Part shown: positions 28,572-37,785 of the stretch, piece after piece
Numbering within the stretch: the first letter of the stretch is position 1
Layout: the number at the start of each line of letters is the position of its first letter
NCBI GenBank assembly: GCA_012510855.1
Contig: JAAZHE010000086.1
Coordinates: forward strand, 1 to 39,098
Origin: Bacillota bacterium
GTDB taxonomy: Bacteria; Bacillota; Limnochordia; DTU087
DNA length: 39,098 bases
Reading direction: 5' to 3'
The notes under the pieces: model-generated
Database searches by the model: none
What the model saw: the letters and a program-made list of their open reading frames with translations, nothing else
What the model was told of the DNA's origin: nothing
Position numbers and translations under genes: made by a program

Positions 28572-28895
28572 ATGCGAGTTGCGGTAAAGATAGCAGCTGG
28601 AATCTGCGGAATGAATAGTGAAATTGAGTTGAGAGGTTCCATGGAAGGGGATTATCAAATTCTGCTGAGTAGTGACTGCCAGTTGGTTCAAAGCCTTGCG
28701 CCGTATCTTGAAGAAGCTGATCCCTTGATGGCCGCGGCCGGCCGCTTTAGCAAGAACCCCGTTTTTCAAGGGGCTGAGGCTTGCGGGCTCCATGCTGCCT
28801 GTCCGGTGCCAACGGGGATCATCAAGGCATACGAAGCTTTTTGTCAATTGGCTCTGCCTGGGGATGTGACAATCACGATGGAAAAGCAGGATTAA
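28572..28895 (+). CDS. Small Cys-containing hypothetical protein
   Basis: 107 aa: MRVAVKIAAGICGMNSEIELRGSMEGDYQILLSSDCQLVQSLAPYLEEADPL...ACGLHAACPVPTGIIKAYEA; RBS-like GGGAGG upstream. Confidence 0.65.
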   Translation: MRVAVKIAAGICGMNSEIELRGSMEGDYQILLSSDCQLVQSLAPYLEEADPLMAAAGRFSKNPVFQGAEACGLHAACPVPTGIIKAYEAFCQLALPGDVTITMEKQD

Positions 28896-28904
28896 GAAAG
28901 CCCC

Positions 28905-30611
28905 TTACGATGCCAATTCCAGGACCCCAGGCAGTTGGGAGGCAACGTAAGGGTTAAACTGCTGACCAGAGAGTCTGAGAATCTCCTGTACAGCTTCAGC
29001 CGGAGTGCGGGCCCGTCCGTAAAGACCGGGACGGATCATGGCATCGTAAGCCTCCACTACTGCCAGGATTGCAGCAGTTATAGGGATATCTTCGCCTTGG
29101 AGCCCATCTGGGTATCCTGCGCCGTTCCACCATTCATGATGACAGCGGATAGCTTCTATGATGCCGTCGTGTAGGCCCAGATTGGCCAAAATAACTGCAC
29201 CCACGTCTGCATGCCGCATTAGAGTACGGTACTCCTTCCAGTTCAAAGGTCCCGGCTTTGTTAGTATGTCTTTCGGCACGGCGATATTGCCCACATCATG
29301 GAGAGCAGCTGCTTGCACAACTGTAAGCTGCATCTGTTGAGGAAGGCCTACCGCTATTCCCAAAGCCTCCGCCAATGGCACCAAGCGGGTAATATGCTCT
29401 ACACTCTCTTCGCTGACCTGGACTACGATCTCCAGCAATCTCACCATCTGGGGGGATAGGATGCCTTGCAGCACATCCCAGGGGTCGCCATAGTGGAAGG
29501 CATCGGCAGTGGCAACACGATTTCTCCCCCGGAGTTTGGCGCCAGCCATCAGTGCTCTATCAGCCTTGTTCAAGAGCTCTGTCAAGGTGATGCCGTGATC
29601 GGGATAAGTGGCGACTCCAACGGAGATACTGATGGGATACTCAGGCAGTTCCCGACCAAACACTTCCACCACCCGTTTCCTCAGGCGCTGAGCCGCCGCC
29701 ATCGCCGCTTGGTGATTGGTGTTTTTCATCAGAATGGCAAATTCATCGCCGCCGTAGCGGCAGACGATGTCATCTGCACGGATCTCCCCCTGTATAAACC
29801 TGGCGAACTGCTCAAGCACCGCATCTCCCAAGGCATGGCCGCCCTGATCGTTGATCAACTTGAAGTTATCCAGATCCAGCAGCAGAAGGCTGAGGTTCCG
29901 GCCCCTCCTCTGGGCTTCCATTAATGCTGACTTGCTCACCCACCCCAGCATCCGCCTGCTGCCCACTCCGGTAAGATCATCACAAAATCCCCGCCGGTAA
30001 AGGTTTTCCAGGAATTTGAGGCTCTGCAGCAAGAGTACGCTGAACAGCACAAAAATTAGCATTCCTATAGCGGCAGTATCATAAGAGATGACCCCGTAAA
30101 GCTCCCTTCCTTCGACGGCCATGAGAATAGCCGCCGCCCAAAGCGCCATAGCCATAAAGCCGGAACGGGAGGGCATATCCAGAGCAGAAAAGGTGAGGCC
30201 CACCAACATCAGCGCATACCCGAGGGTAACCGTCCCTGGGGAACTAACCACAATCCCGGAAAGGGCTATCCAAGCGGAGTAGTATCCAACCCAGCTTGCG
30301 GCCCAAGAAGCCCGCAGAGTGGCGATAACCCAGACTGCGCAGCTAATACCAGCCTGAACCCACAAGAAAGTTGGTACCCATGATCTCGGCTCAACACTTC
30401 GGCTGTGACCAGCAACCAATACCATTAATAGGATGATGAATGCCCAGACAAGTCGCGGGAAGTTGGAGCCTTCTCCGAGGAAGTGTGCAATGGAACGCCA
30501 GCGAATATGCCGCAGCACCTGTTCATTCTCCAGCTTGCCAAGGGTCAAACTCAGTTCACCCCCACATACTTTAGCAGTACCGCATAGAAATTGGTCTATT
30601 GTAGGCTTCAA
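28905..30611 (-). CDS. Membrane diguanylate cyclase (GGDEF) fused to HD-GYP domain
   Basis: RYGGDEFAILM with RADD I-site; HD-GYP region ALHDVGNIAVPKDIL and HHEWWNGAGYPDGL; N-terminal TM segments. Confidence 0.95.
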   Translation of the reverse strand: MKPTIDQFLCGTAKVCGGELSLTLGKLENEQVLRHIRWRSIAHFLGEGSNFPRLVWAFIILLMVLVAGHSRSVEPRSWVPTFLWVQAGISCAVWVIATLRASWAASWVGYYSAWIALSGIVVSSPGTVTLGYALMLVGLTFSALDMPSRSGFMAMALWAAAILMAVEGRELYGVISYDTAAIGMLIFVLFSVLLLQSLKFLENLYRRGFCDDLTGVGSRRMLGWVSKSALMEAQRRGRNLSLLLLDLDNFKLINDQGGHALGDAVLEQFARFIQGEIRADDIVCRYGGDEFAILMKNTNHQAAMAAAQRLRKRVVEVFGRELPEYPISISVGVATYPDHGITLTELLNKADRALMAGAKLRGRNRVATADAFHYGDPWDVLQGILSPQMVRLLEIVVQVSEESVEHITRLVPLAEALGIAVGLPQQMQLTVVQAAALHDVGNIAVPKDILTKPGPLNWKEYRTLMRHADVGAVILANLGLHDGIIEAIRCHHEWWNGAGYPDGLQGEDIPITAAILAVVEAYDAMIRPGLYGRARTPAEAVQEILRLSGQQFNPYVASQLPGVLELAS

Positions 30612-30768
30612 CTCCTAGGACAAATGTCCTGCCAGTTTTCTCACCTAACTGTGAATACCCGCATTTGTGCTGCTCGTTTTACCATTTTGTAATTTCCTGC
30701 AAACCAACCTCCGTTCCAATTGCGCCTCAAGGTGAAAGCTCGGGAAAACCTAGTGGCGTAAAATGCAA

Positions 30769-30802
30769 GATAGGCAGGTAGAAGAGGAATCACCTGCCTA
30801 TC
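30769..30802 (-). terminator. Hairpin downstream of Fe-alcohol dehydrogenase
   Basis: GATAGGCAGGT-N12-ACCTGCCTATC. Confidence 0.6.
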
Positions 30803-30853
30803 GTAACCATCAGTAAATCCCACGGGGGCTCACAATTTTACTTAGCGTCTTTT

Positions 30854-32170
30854 TTATTCCATGTTCTTGATCAGGCTGAAGTCGCCTACCTTGGCTGCTT
30901 CGAGAATCGGCGCCATGTAATCATCTATTAGATCAGCATTCAAAGGTACCGGCATGTTCTTGAGCTTCATGTCCAGCTGCGGATCCTTGGCAGCTGTGAG
31001 AGCCCGCTCGATATGCTCATCGGTAAACCCTTCCAGATCGGTTAGCTTAATCGGGAAACCGATGCGGCGGCTCAGCTCTACCATGCCGTTGGCCACTGCG
31101 ATTCCCAGATCCCTGCCGGAGAGTTTGTCCAGATCATCATTGATTAGACCAGCCCGACGATAGATGTCCCCTACCAGCCGCAGCTGCTTCTCAACAGCCG
31201 GTGCAAAGAACACGGTATAATACGGGTTCATCAGAGCACAAGCCCGTCCGTGGCTGGTAAGATCAACTAAGGAGAAACTGGTCAAGTGGGCACCGTTGGT
31301 GCCGCCGATCATGATGGCATAGCCTCCCAGGTCGGTGGCGAGACCTAAAGCTTCTCTGCCGGCTTCGTCCTCGGGATTCTCCATGACCTTCTCCAGATTG
31401 TTAACTACCAGCTCAATGCCTAAGAGGGCTACGTCTTTGATCTTGTCAAAGGTCGCCTCAGAGGCGCCGAGGAAAACCTCCAAGCAGTGGGCAACACCAT
31501 CTAGAGCTCCATCAGCGGTGAATCCCCTGGGCATTGTCTTGGTAATGGCATAATCAAAGACCGCCCGTTCCGGTACTATAGCGTCATCGACAATGAGCTT
31601 CTTCTGTCCGGCAACGACATCGGTGACATTGGAATACTTGGTTAGGTGAGCTCCGGAGCTTGCGGCAGTGGCTACAGCAATCAACGGCCGGAGCTTCTTG
31701 CCCGTTGCCTCAAGGGCCTTGGTCACTTCACCGGTGCCAAAGTAACGATCGATATTGGCATCGTAAACCCCGCCCAGGGTTGCCAGCACGTTGGCAGCCT
31801 TGGCGGCATCAATGCTGCTGCCACCGCCAATAACTACGATGACGTCGGGCTGGAAATGGAGAATGTATGTCTCGAGCCGGTAAACATCCTCCCGAGGAGC
31901 ATTCGGCGCCGCATCGGGCACGATTTCATTGGGAACCAATTCTACTCCGTTTTCCTTCAAAGAGTTGACAACTGCGTCAACGGTGGGCTTGAGCCACTCT
32001 GCCCGATTAGCAATAACCATAGCGGTTTTGCCCAGTTCAGCAGCATATTCTCCAGTCTTACCCAAAACACCTAAACCGAAAGCATAAGTATCGCCTTTCC
32101 ACTGGCGCAAAAGTTCACGGGCTTTCTGAACTTCAGTCACTATTTCATCCCTCCACTTGATGTTATGCAT
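30854..32170 (-). CDS. Iron-containing alcohol dehydrogenase
   Basis: VIVVIGGGSSIDAAKAANVLA, DGALDGVAHCLEVFLGA, TNGAHLTSFSLVDLTSHGRACALMNPYYTVFFAPA. Confidence 0.9.
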   Translation of the reverse strand: MHNIKWRDEIVTEVQKARELLRQWKGDTYAFGLGVLGKTGEYAAELGKTAMVIANRAEWLKPTVDAVVNSLKENGVELVPNEIVPDAAPNAPREDVYRLETYILHFQPDVIVVIGGGSSIDAAKAANVLATLGGVYDANIDRYFGTGEVTKALEATGKKLRPLIAVATAASSGAHLTKYSNVTDVVAGQKKLIVDDAIVPERAVFDYAITKTMPRGFTADGALDGVAHCLEVFLGASEATFDKIKDVALLGIELVVNNLEKVMENPEDEAGREALGLATDLGGYAIMIGGTNGAHLTSFSLVDLTSHGRACALMNPYYTVFFAPAVEKQLRLVGDIYRRAGLINDDLDKLSGRDLGIAVANGMVELSRRIGFPIKLTDLEGFTDEHIERALTAAKDPQLDMKLKNMPVPLNADLIDDYMAPILEAAKVGDFSLIKNME

Positions 32171-32358
32171 TATACAGCCAAGATTACCAATCGGACCCCG
32201 TTTTATTCTCTACGATACTTCCAGCCTGTTATCCTGCAATAATCGGGTGTTAACGTATCTTTTGCTTCTTGAGTTCTCTTTATTTCTCTAATTACTATGA
32301 TATTACCCTCTATCTGAGGGCAAAACCGCTGTCTAATGGGAGTTGTCTTCATAGTGGA

Positions 32359-32391
32359 GAAAAAAATGCCTGCCGGGGATTACACCGGCAG
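32359..32391 (-). terminator. Rho-independent terminator of the MalFG/URO-D operon
   Basis: Minus strand CTGCCGG-tgtaatcc-CCGGCAG-GCATTTTTTT; a second hairpin GAGCCCC/GGGGCTC lies at 32426..32446. Confidence 0.8.
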
Positions 32392-32450
32392 TAATCAGCC
32401 TGATTTCTGGCCTAGATAACAATATGAGCCCCTAAGGTGGGGGCTCTTTG

Positions 32451-33569
32451 CTACAGACGAATTTCTTCCGGCCTTATATCCCCCTTCAGGGGATACTGAC
32501 CCCTTTGTTCAATGATAGCCGTGATGGCCAAGAGATTCTCAATGGGCGTACCGTAGGAAACTGCGTCACCACTGCTGAGGATAAAGGCCTTGCCCGGAGC
32601 CATCCGGTTGAGAACATCGACTACATACTCAACAGTCTCACTAGCCGACATCCACACCAGTGCTGGAGGCTCTATCCCACCGATGATTGCCTTATCTTCA
32701 CCCCAGACCTCACGGGCTTCATGGGCCCAGAGGTCCCCAGTAGTCGGTGGACAGAGGGAGTCAACACCATCCATAGCTCCAGCTGCTATGAGGTGAGCAA
32801 AACCTTTGAGTTTGCCGCACATATGGGTGATAAATACCTTTCCAGCCCTGTGCAGAATCTCGGCATATTCATCCAGCTGGGGAGCAGAGTAGGTGAGGTA
32901 CATCGCCGGGTTCATCACTGTCGTTGAGGTGTCCTCATATGTAAACACGACTGGTGCTGGAGATTCGGCCAACAGCCGGTAGCTCTCCAGGTTTTTCTGA
33001 TGCATGGTTTCCAACAGCTGATTCATCTCATCGGGATGATCAAACAGGTTGTAGACAACTCCCTCTACCCCCATGAGATGCTGAAGTAGACTCTGGATTG
33101 GAGTTAGGTTGCCCGAAGGAGTTGCCAGACCGTCATCACCGATAAACCTATCCCGCTCTAGAAACTCGTCAAACCGCGGTCGATAGGATGTATGCTCAAC
33201 AATATACTGATAGATCTTTATATCCTCAACAGAACGGAGCAAGTGCTTACTCCGGTAAGTGGTCTTACCAGAACGTTTGCTTTCTTCCACCAGTGTGCCT
33301 ACTGGAGTCACATATTCATGTACAATGGTGTCTCCCCTGATGATCTCCCGGAAGGATACATTATCATATACTGCCTCAAGGATGGGAACATGGCGCTCCA
33401 TGATATCACAGCGGAGAAACCGCAGCGTCTCGATGAGGTCCATGTTGTAGCCTTGTTCCGGCAGCGAACTTGTGAAGTATGCATCCATACAGGGAGACCA
33501 TGGGATGCGGTCCACATCCTCGCCCCGGAGGGCCGCCAGAAGCCGCTCTCTTCTCGTCATCTGGCTCAT
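32451..33569 (-). CDS. URO-D-superfamily protein, paralogue 5 (HxCG type)
   Basis: 372 aa; MTRRERLLAALRGEDVDRIPWSPCMD, GKVFITHMCGKLKGFAHLIAAGAMDGVDSLCPPTTGDL, IIGGIEPPALV. Confidence 0.88.
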   Translation of the reverse strand: MSQMTRRERLLAALRGEDVDRIPWSPCMDAYFTSSLPEQGYNMDLIETLRFLRCDIMERHVPILEAVYDNVSFREIIRGDTIVHEYVTPVGTLVEESKRSGKTTYRSKHLLRSVEDIKIYQYIVEHTSYRPRFDEFLERDRFIGDDGLATPSGNLTPIQSLLQHLMGVEGVVYNLFDHPDEMNQLLETMHQKNLESYRLLAESPAPVVFTYEDTSTTVMNPAMYLTYSAPQLDEYAEILHRAGKVFITHMCGKLKGFAHLIAAGAMDGVDSLCPPTTGDLWAHEAREVWGEDKAIIGGIEPPALVWMSASETVEYVVDVLNRMAPGKAFILSSGDAVSYGTPIENLLAITAIIEQRGQYPLKGDIRPEEIRL

Positions 33570-33636
33570 CTGGCCTCTACCCCTTTCATCGACATCTCCC
33601 TATTACCCGTTTGCTCGCATAAACCTTCACCAGAAA

Positions 33637-34473
33637 TTACCCTTTAATACCACTTAGGGCTATTCCCTCAATGAAGTTCTTCTGTGCCGCGAAGAAGACA
33701 ATTAAGACCGGCAGTATAGACAGAAGGGTTCCGGCCATGATTACATTCCAATCCATCATGCCGAATTGCTGCCTGAACAGTGCTAACCCCAAAGGCAGTG
33801 TCCGTTTCGGCAGATCGTCCAAGACCAAGAGGGGCCAGAGAAAGTCATCCCAGCTGGCCATGAAGGTGAAGATCCCCAGGGCCGATAAGGCAGGTTTAGA
33901 AAGCGGCAGCACAATCCTGGCATAGATGCCAAACTCGCTGCACCCATCGATCCGGGCAGCATCGATTAGTGCAGAAGGAATGCCGCTCATAAACTGGCGC
34001 ATTAGGAAGATCCCATAAGCACTGACCAATCGGGGGATAATTAGTGCCCAGAGGGTGTTGAGCATTTTCATTTGATAAACCAAGATGTACACCGGGATTA
34101 CTATGACCTGAAAGGGGATCATCATCGTAGCCAGAATCCCTAAAAAAATCTGTTCTTTTCCCCAAAAATCGAACTTGGCGAATATATAACCCGCCAAAGA
34201 GCTGGTAAATAGTACTCCGACCGTTACCGCTACAGCCACTATTACGCTATTAGATAAGAACCGTCCAAATGGAATTTCGGTAAGCACCCGTTTGTAGGCT
34301 CCGAAGCCAGCAAACTCCTGGGGCAAAAACCTGGGAGGAAATGAGATGGCATCCCAGTTGTACTTAAAGGACGTGGAGACCATCCAGACAAATGGTGCCA
34401 ACATAATTACGCAAATAGCAAGGCAAGCAACAGCCTTGATCACAGTTTTTAGCGTCTCCATGCGGTTATGCAA
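33637..34473 (-). CDS. Carbohydrate ABC transporter permease (MalG type)
   Basis: EAA-loop-like DAARIDGCSEFGIYARIVLPLSKPALSALGIFTF; WDDFLWPLLVLDDLPKRTLPLGL. Confidence 0.95.
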   Translation of the reverse strand: MHNRMETLKTVIKAVACLAICVIMLAPFVWMVSTSFKYNWDAISFPPRFLPQEFAGFGAYKRVLTEIPFGRFLSNSVIVAVAVTVGVLFTSSLAGYIFAKFDFWGKEQIFLGILATMMIPFQVIVIPVYILVYQMKMLNTLWALIIPRLVSAYGIFLMRQFMSGIPSALIDAARIDGCSEFGIYARIVLPLSKPALSALGIFTFMASWDDFLWPLLVLDDLPKRTLPLGLALFRQQFGMMDWNVIMAGTLLSILPVLIVFFAAQKNFIEGIALSGIKG

Positions 34474-34489
34474 TGGTACCCCTCCAGAC

Positions 34490-35416
34490 TCAATACTCGA
34501 AGTCGGCCCTTAGATACTTTAGCTGAAGAATTGTGATGACCAATACCAGGGCAAAGAGCAAGAAGGCCAGGGCTGATGCCCTTCCCATTTCAAAGAACTT
34601 GAATCCTGTTTCATAGATGTGCATCACCAAAGTGCGGCTGGCAGTACCAGGCCCGCCCCCGGTCATCACGTATATCTGGGTGAAGACTTGAAAACCGCCG
34701 ATCATACCCGTCACCAAGGCAAAGAGCGTAGTGGGCTTTAACAGCGGTATAGTGATATGGATGAAACTCTGCAATCCAGAGGCACCATCAACCCTTGCAG
34801 CTTCATATAACTCACTTGGGATCGTAGTTAAGCCCGCCAGGAAGAGGACCATAGTATACCCCACCGACTTCCACACGCTCATGGCTACTATGGACGGCAT
34901 CACCTGGGTGGGAGAATTCAGGAAGTCGTATGGGCCCAATCCAACAAATTCGAGAACGTAATTGAGTACTCCGTACATCGGTTGATAGAGCCACACAAAC
35001 ATTAAGGATACCGCCACCATGGAGGTGACCACCGGCATAAAAATAACTCCCCGCATTACAGTAACAAAGGGCTCAACTAGGCTGTTAACAAAAACAGCAA
35101 GGACGAGCCCAAGAACTGTCCCCCACAGCACATAGTAGAAGGCATAGTAGAAGGTGTTCTTCAATGAAACCCAAAAAACTGGATCATTAAGAGCCCACTG
35201 ATAATTACTCCCACCAATAAACGGCCGGTTCAGGTCCAACAGCCCCCAGCGGTGTAAACTGATGTTAAATGCTGAGAAAACCGGATAGACAGAGAACACA
35301 AGGAAATAGAGCAGTACCGGTGTAAGGCCCAGCACTATGAACCAAACTTGCTTTGCCCGCCCGGAAGACATCCTTGGACGCCTAGGGCTCCGAGAGGTTC
35401 CTAATTCTCTAGCCAC
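34490..35416 (-). CDS. Carbohydrate ABC transporter permease (MalF type)
   Basis: YEAARVDGASGLQSFIHITIPLLKPTTLF EAA motif; 6 TM. Confidence 0.95.
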   Translation of the reverse strand: MARELGTSRSPRRPRMSSGRAKQVWFIVLGLTPVLLYFLVFSVYPVFSAFNISLHRWGLLDLNRPFIGGSNYQWALNDPVFWVSLKNTFYYAFYYVLWGTVLGLVLAVFVNSLVEPFVTVMRGVIFMPVVTSMVAVSLMFVWLYQPMYGVLNYVLEFVGLGPYDFLNSPTQVMPSIVAMSVWKSVGYTMVLFLAGLTTIPSELYEAARVDGASGLQSFIHITIPLLKPTTLFALVTGMIGGFQVFTQIYVMTGGGPGTASRTLVMHIYETGFKFFEMGRASALAFLLFALVLVITILQLKYLRADFEY

Positions 35417-35443
35417 TGACTCGAGCCTCCCTAAAAGGGGAGA

Positions 35444-35462
35444 GGCCAGGGGAAACCTGGCC
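35444..35462. promoter_or_regulatory. Intercistronic hairpin between binding protein and MalF-type permease genes
   Basis: GGCCAGG-ggaaa-CCTGGCC. Confidence 0.6.
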
Positions 35463-35481
35463 CCCCACCTGTCTAAATCAC

Positions 35482-36720
35482 CTAGTTGATTTCAGCTAGG
35501 ATCTCATTTACCCGCTTCTCTGCGATCTCCAAGAACTGTTCGGCAGTAAGCTCTCCGACAGTCAACCGCTCAAGCTCCTGACCGATGGCTACATCAACCT
35601 TCTCCCAGCCGGATACTTTGGCATAGTAAATCTCCGCTACCTCCAGGGCTTCTCCAAAGGCCTTGATCCACTCATCGGATACATAGCGGGGATCTTCATA
35701 GTGGGCCTTGCGGAAACTGATGAAACCGATTTCCGTAGCCATATCGAGGTAGTTTTCATCGTTGGAAATATAATGCAGGAACTTCCAGGCATATTCCTTC
35801 TGCACCGGGGAAGCTTGGGCATTGACTACCCAGAACCAGGCATACATGGCCATTACCTGACGAGCCGGTCCCTTGAGGGGTGCAATAGCCTGGAACTCCA
35901 GCCTCGGATTGTTGGACTGGTAGAAGGCCTTGGCCCACGGACCTTGCCATTCCATAGCTGATCGTTCTAGAGTAAAAGCGTCTTCGATGAAGTTGGCGTG
36001 GGCAAGCTGCTGGTAAACCTTGGTGGCCTCCAGACCTTCCGGAGTGTTGAAGGCTGCTTTCTTGCCATCGGGCGTCACCAATTCGCCGCCAAAGGCCTTG
36101 AGGATAGTCGCCCAGTGGATTACATTCCAGCTGCCATCTTTCGATGTGGATAGCGTAGTACCAGCTTGGGTCAGGCGACCTCGGTTATCGTATTTGTCCA
36201 GCACCTTGTTGACTTCCAAGAGCTCATCATAGGTGGTAGGTATTGCCACGCCGGCTTCCCGGTACATCTTGGCATTGATAACCGGAGCCTGGATGCCGAT
36301 ATGCTGTATGTAGCCGTAGATCTTGCCGTCGTACTCAGCACTCTGCCCGGCCACTGCTACTGTATTCTCCCGAATGTCCTCCACCACGAAATCGGGTGCA
36401 GGATCAATCCAGCCGTTTTCGACAAGGTCCACCATCCAGGGTCCATACACACCGATTATCTCTGGAGCCGTACCGGCCGCCAGGGAAGTCATGAGTTTCA
36501 TGTTAAGGTCGGCATGTTCCACCGTCGTGATTACTATCTTCACATTGGGATAGAGCTTCTCGAACTCCCGGGCCTGTTTGGCCAGAAGATCATTCCACGG
36601 CTTGTAGGTATGCATCAGAAACCGCAGTGTTACCTGCTCCTCGGCCGCGGCGATGGCGCCAAAAGCCAATATGCTCGTGAGCACTACCACAAGAAACAAC
36701 TTGGTCCTGCTCCTCAACAT
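35482..36720 (-). CDS. Extracellular solute-binding protein family 1 (sugar ABC)
   Basis: Signal peptide MLRSRTKLFLVVVLTSILAFGAIAAA; LAAGTAPEIIGVYGPWMVDLVENGWIDP; AWKFLHYISNDEN. Confidence 0.93.
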   Translation of the reverse strand: MLRSRTKLFLVVVLTSILAFGAIAAAEEQVTLRFLMHTYKPWNDLLAKQAREFEKLYPNVKIVITTVEHADLNMKLMTSLAAGTAPEIIGVYGPWMVDLVENGWIDPAPDFVVEDIRENTVAVAGQSAEYDGKIYGYIQHIGIQAPVINAKMYREAGVAIPTTYDELLEVNKVLDKYDNRGRLTQAGTTLSTSKDGSWNVIHWATILKAFGGELVTPDGKKAAFNTPEGLEATKVYQQLAHANFIEDAFTLERSAMEWQGPWAKAFYQSNNPRLEFQAIAPLKGPARQVMAMYAWFWVVNAQASPVQKEYAWKFLHYISNDENYLDMATEIGFISFRKAHYEDPRYVSDEWIKAFGEALEVAEIYYAKVSGWEKVDVAIGQELERLTVGELTAEQFLEIAEKRVNEILAEIN

Positions 36721-36771
36721 AGTCCTTAGACCTCCTATTCTGGTTGCTTATTTTGAATGGTTTCCCCCATC

Positions 36772-37782
36772 TTAGTAGCCCCTAAAGGCTTCCTCGATCA
36801 TTGCAGCGTAATTCAGCGGATTAACGTAGTCGGGGATGGTGTTGCTGGAGCCTACGCAGTATCCGCCGTCGTACCCCAGTTTTTCGATTCGGTCTCTAAC
36901 CAACTGTCGAACCTGTTCTGGAGTTCCCCTACTCAACAGATCTACATCAATGTTCCCAATGAGACAGAACTGATGTCCCCGCTTAGCTTTCACCTCCTCT
37001 GCATCCATGGATTTTGGCTCTAGCGGGTGAATTGCATTGATGCCGATTTCAACAAAATCATCGAATACTTCCCATAGATTCCCATCGGTATGATACAGGA
37101 AAGGTACATTGAGCTCCTGTGCTAGAGCCGCGATCTTCTTCATCCACGGGAAAAGGTGTTCCCTTAGGAACTCAGGTTGTACCAAGAGACCTGAATTAAA
37201 GGCTATATCATCGGTGTACCAAATAGCTCCGATTCTGTCGCCGGCTATTTCGACCGCCCGTCGGTTTACTTCATAGATGGCCTCCCCCTGTTCCCTCATC
37301 AGTTCCGCAACTAAATCGGGTTGCTCAAAAAGCGAGATACAAAAGTGGGTGTAGCCCATATGTGTCCAGGCCCTAGTGAAGATATCTCCTGTTGACATGA
37401 TTATTTTCATGTCCTGGGGGAGCCGCTTGCTCACTGCCTCCAAGAGTGAGTAGTCCACGCTGTCTATCTCGGTGCGCCACGGCCAGTCTTTCTCTCTCAA
37501 GTCCTGCCATGTCTGCAGCACACCAACACCTTCGATGTTGCCGTCCGCGTGGGTGACGGCATCGAACTGGTAATGGGGCCTTACATGTATGTAGTCATAT
37601 CCAGCCTTAATCCAGAACTCGATTTCATCATCTGCAGTGACTAAAGGCCTGCCAATAATGGCTTCTTTGATAGACTTGGCAATGGAGAATTCACCCAAAG
37701 GAGGCCGGTCAGACCGTCCCTGCAGCAGCAACGCCTTCTTGATCCGTTCAAAATCCGGCTCTGGTTTGATGTTCAGCTTCAA
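36772..37782 (-). CDS. URO-D-superfamily protein, paralogue 6 (HxDG type)
   Basis: 336 aa; NVPFLYHTDGNLWEVFDDFVEIGINAIHPLEPKSMDAEEVKAKRGHQFCLIGNIDVDLLSRGTPEQV. Confidence 0.88.
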   Translation of the reverse strand: MKLNIKPEPDFERIKKALLLQGRSDRPPLGEFSIAKSIKEAIIGRPLVTADDEIEFWIKAGYDYIHVRPHYQFDAVTHADGNIEGVGVLQTWQDLREKDWPWRTEIDSVDYSLLEAVSKRLPQDMKIIMSTGDIFTRAWTHMGYTHFCISLFEQPDLVAELMREQGEAIYEVNRRAVEIAGDRIGAIWYTDDIAFNSGLLVQPEFLREHLFPWMKKIAALAQELNVPFLYHTDGNLWEVFDDFVEIGINAIHPLEPKSMDAEEVKAKRGHQFCLIGNIDVDLLSRGTPEQVRQLVRDRIEKLGYDGGYCVGSSNTIPDYVNPLNYAAMIEEAFRGY

Positions 37783-37785
37783 CTA

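Noticed and set aside
28298-28642. N-terminal extension of the Rrf2 ORF
   Set aside because: Contains the palindromic promoter region and no Rrf2-like sequence; GTG at 28297 with upstream GGGGTGA fits the family start.
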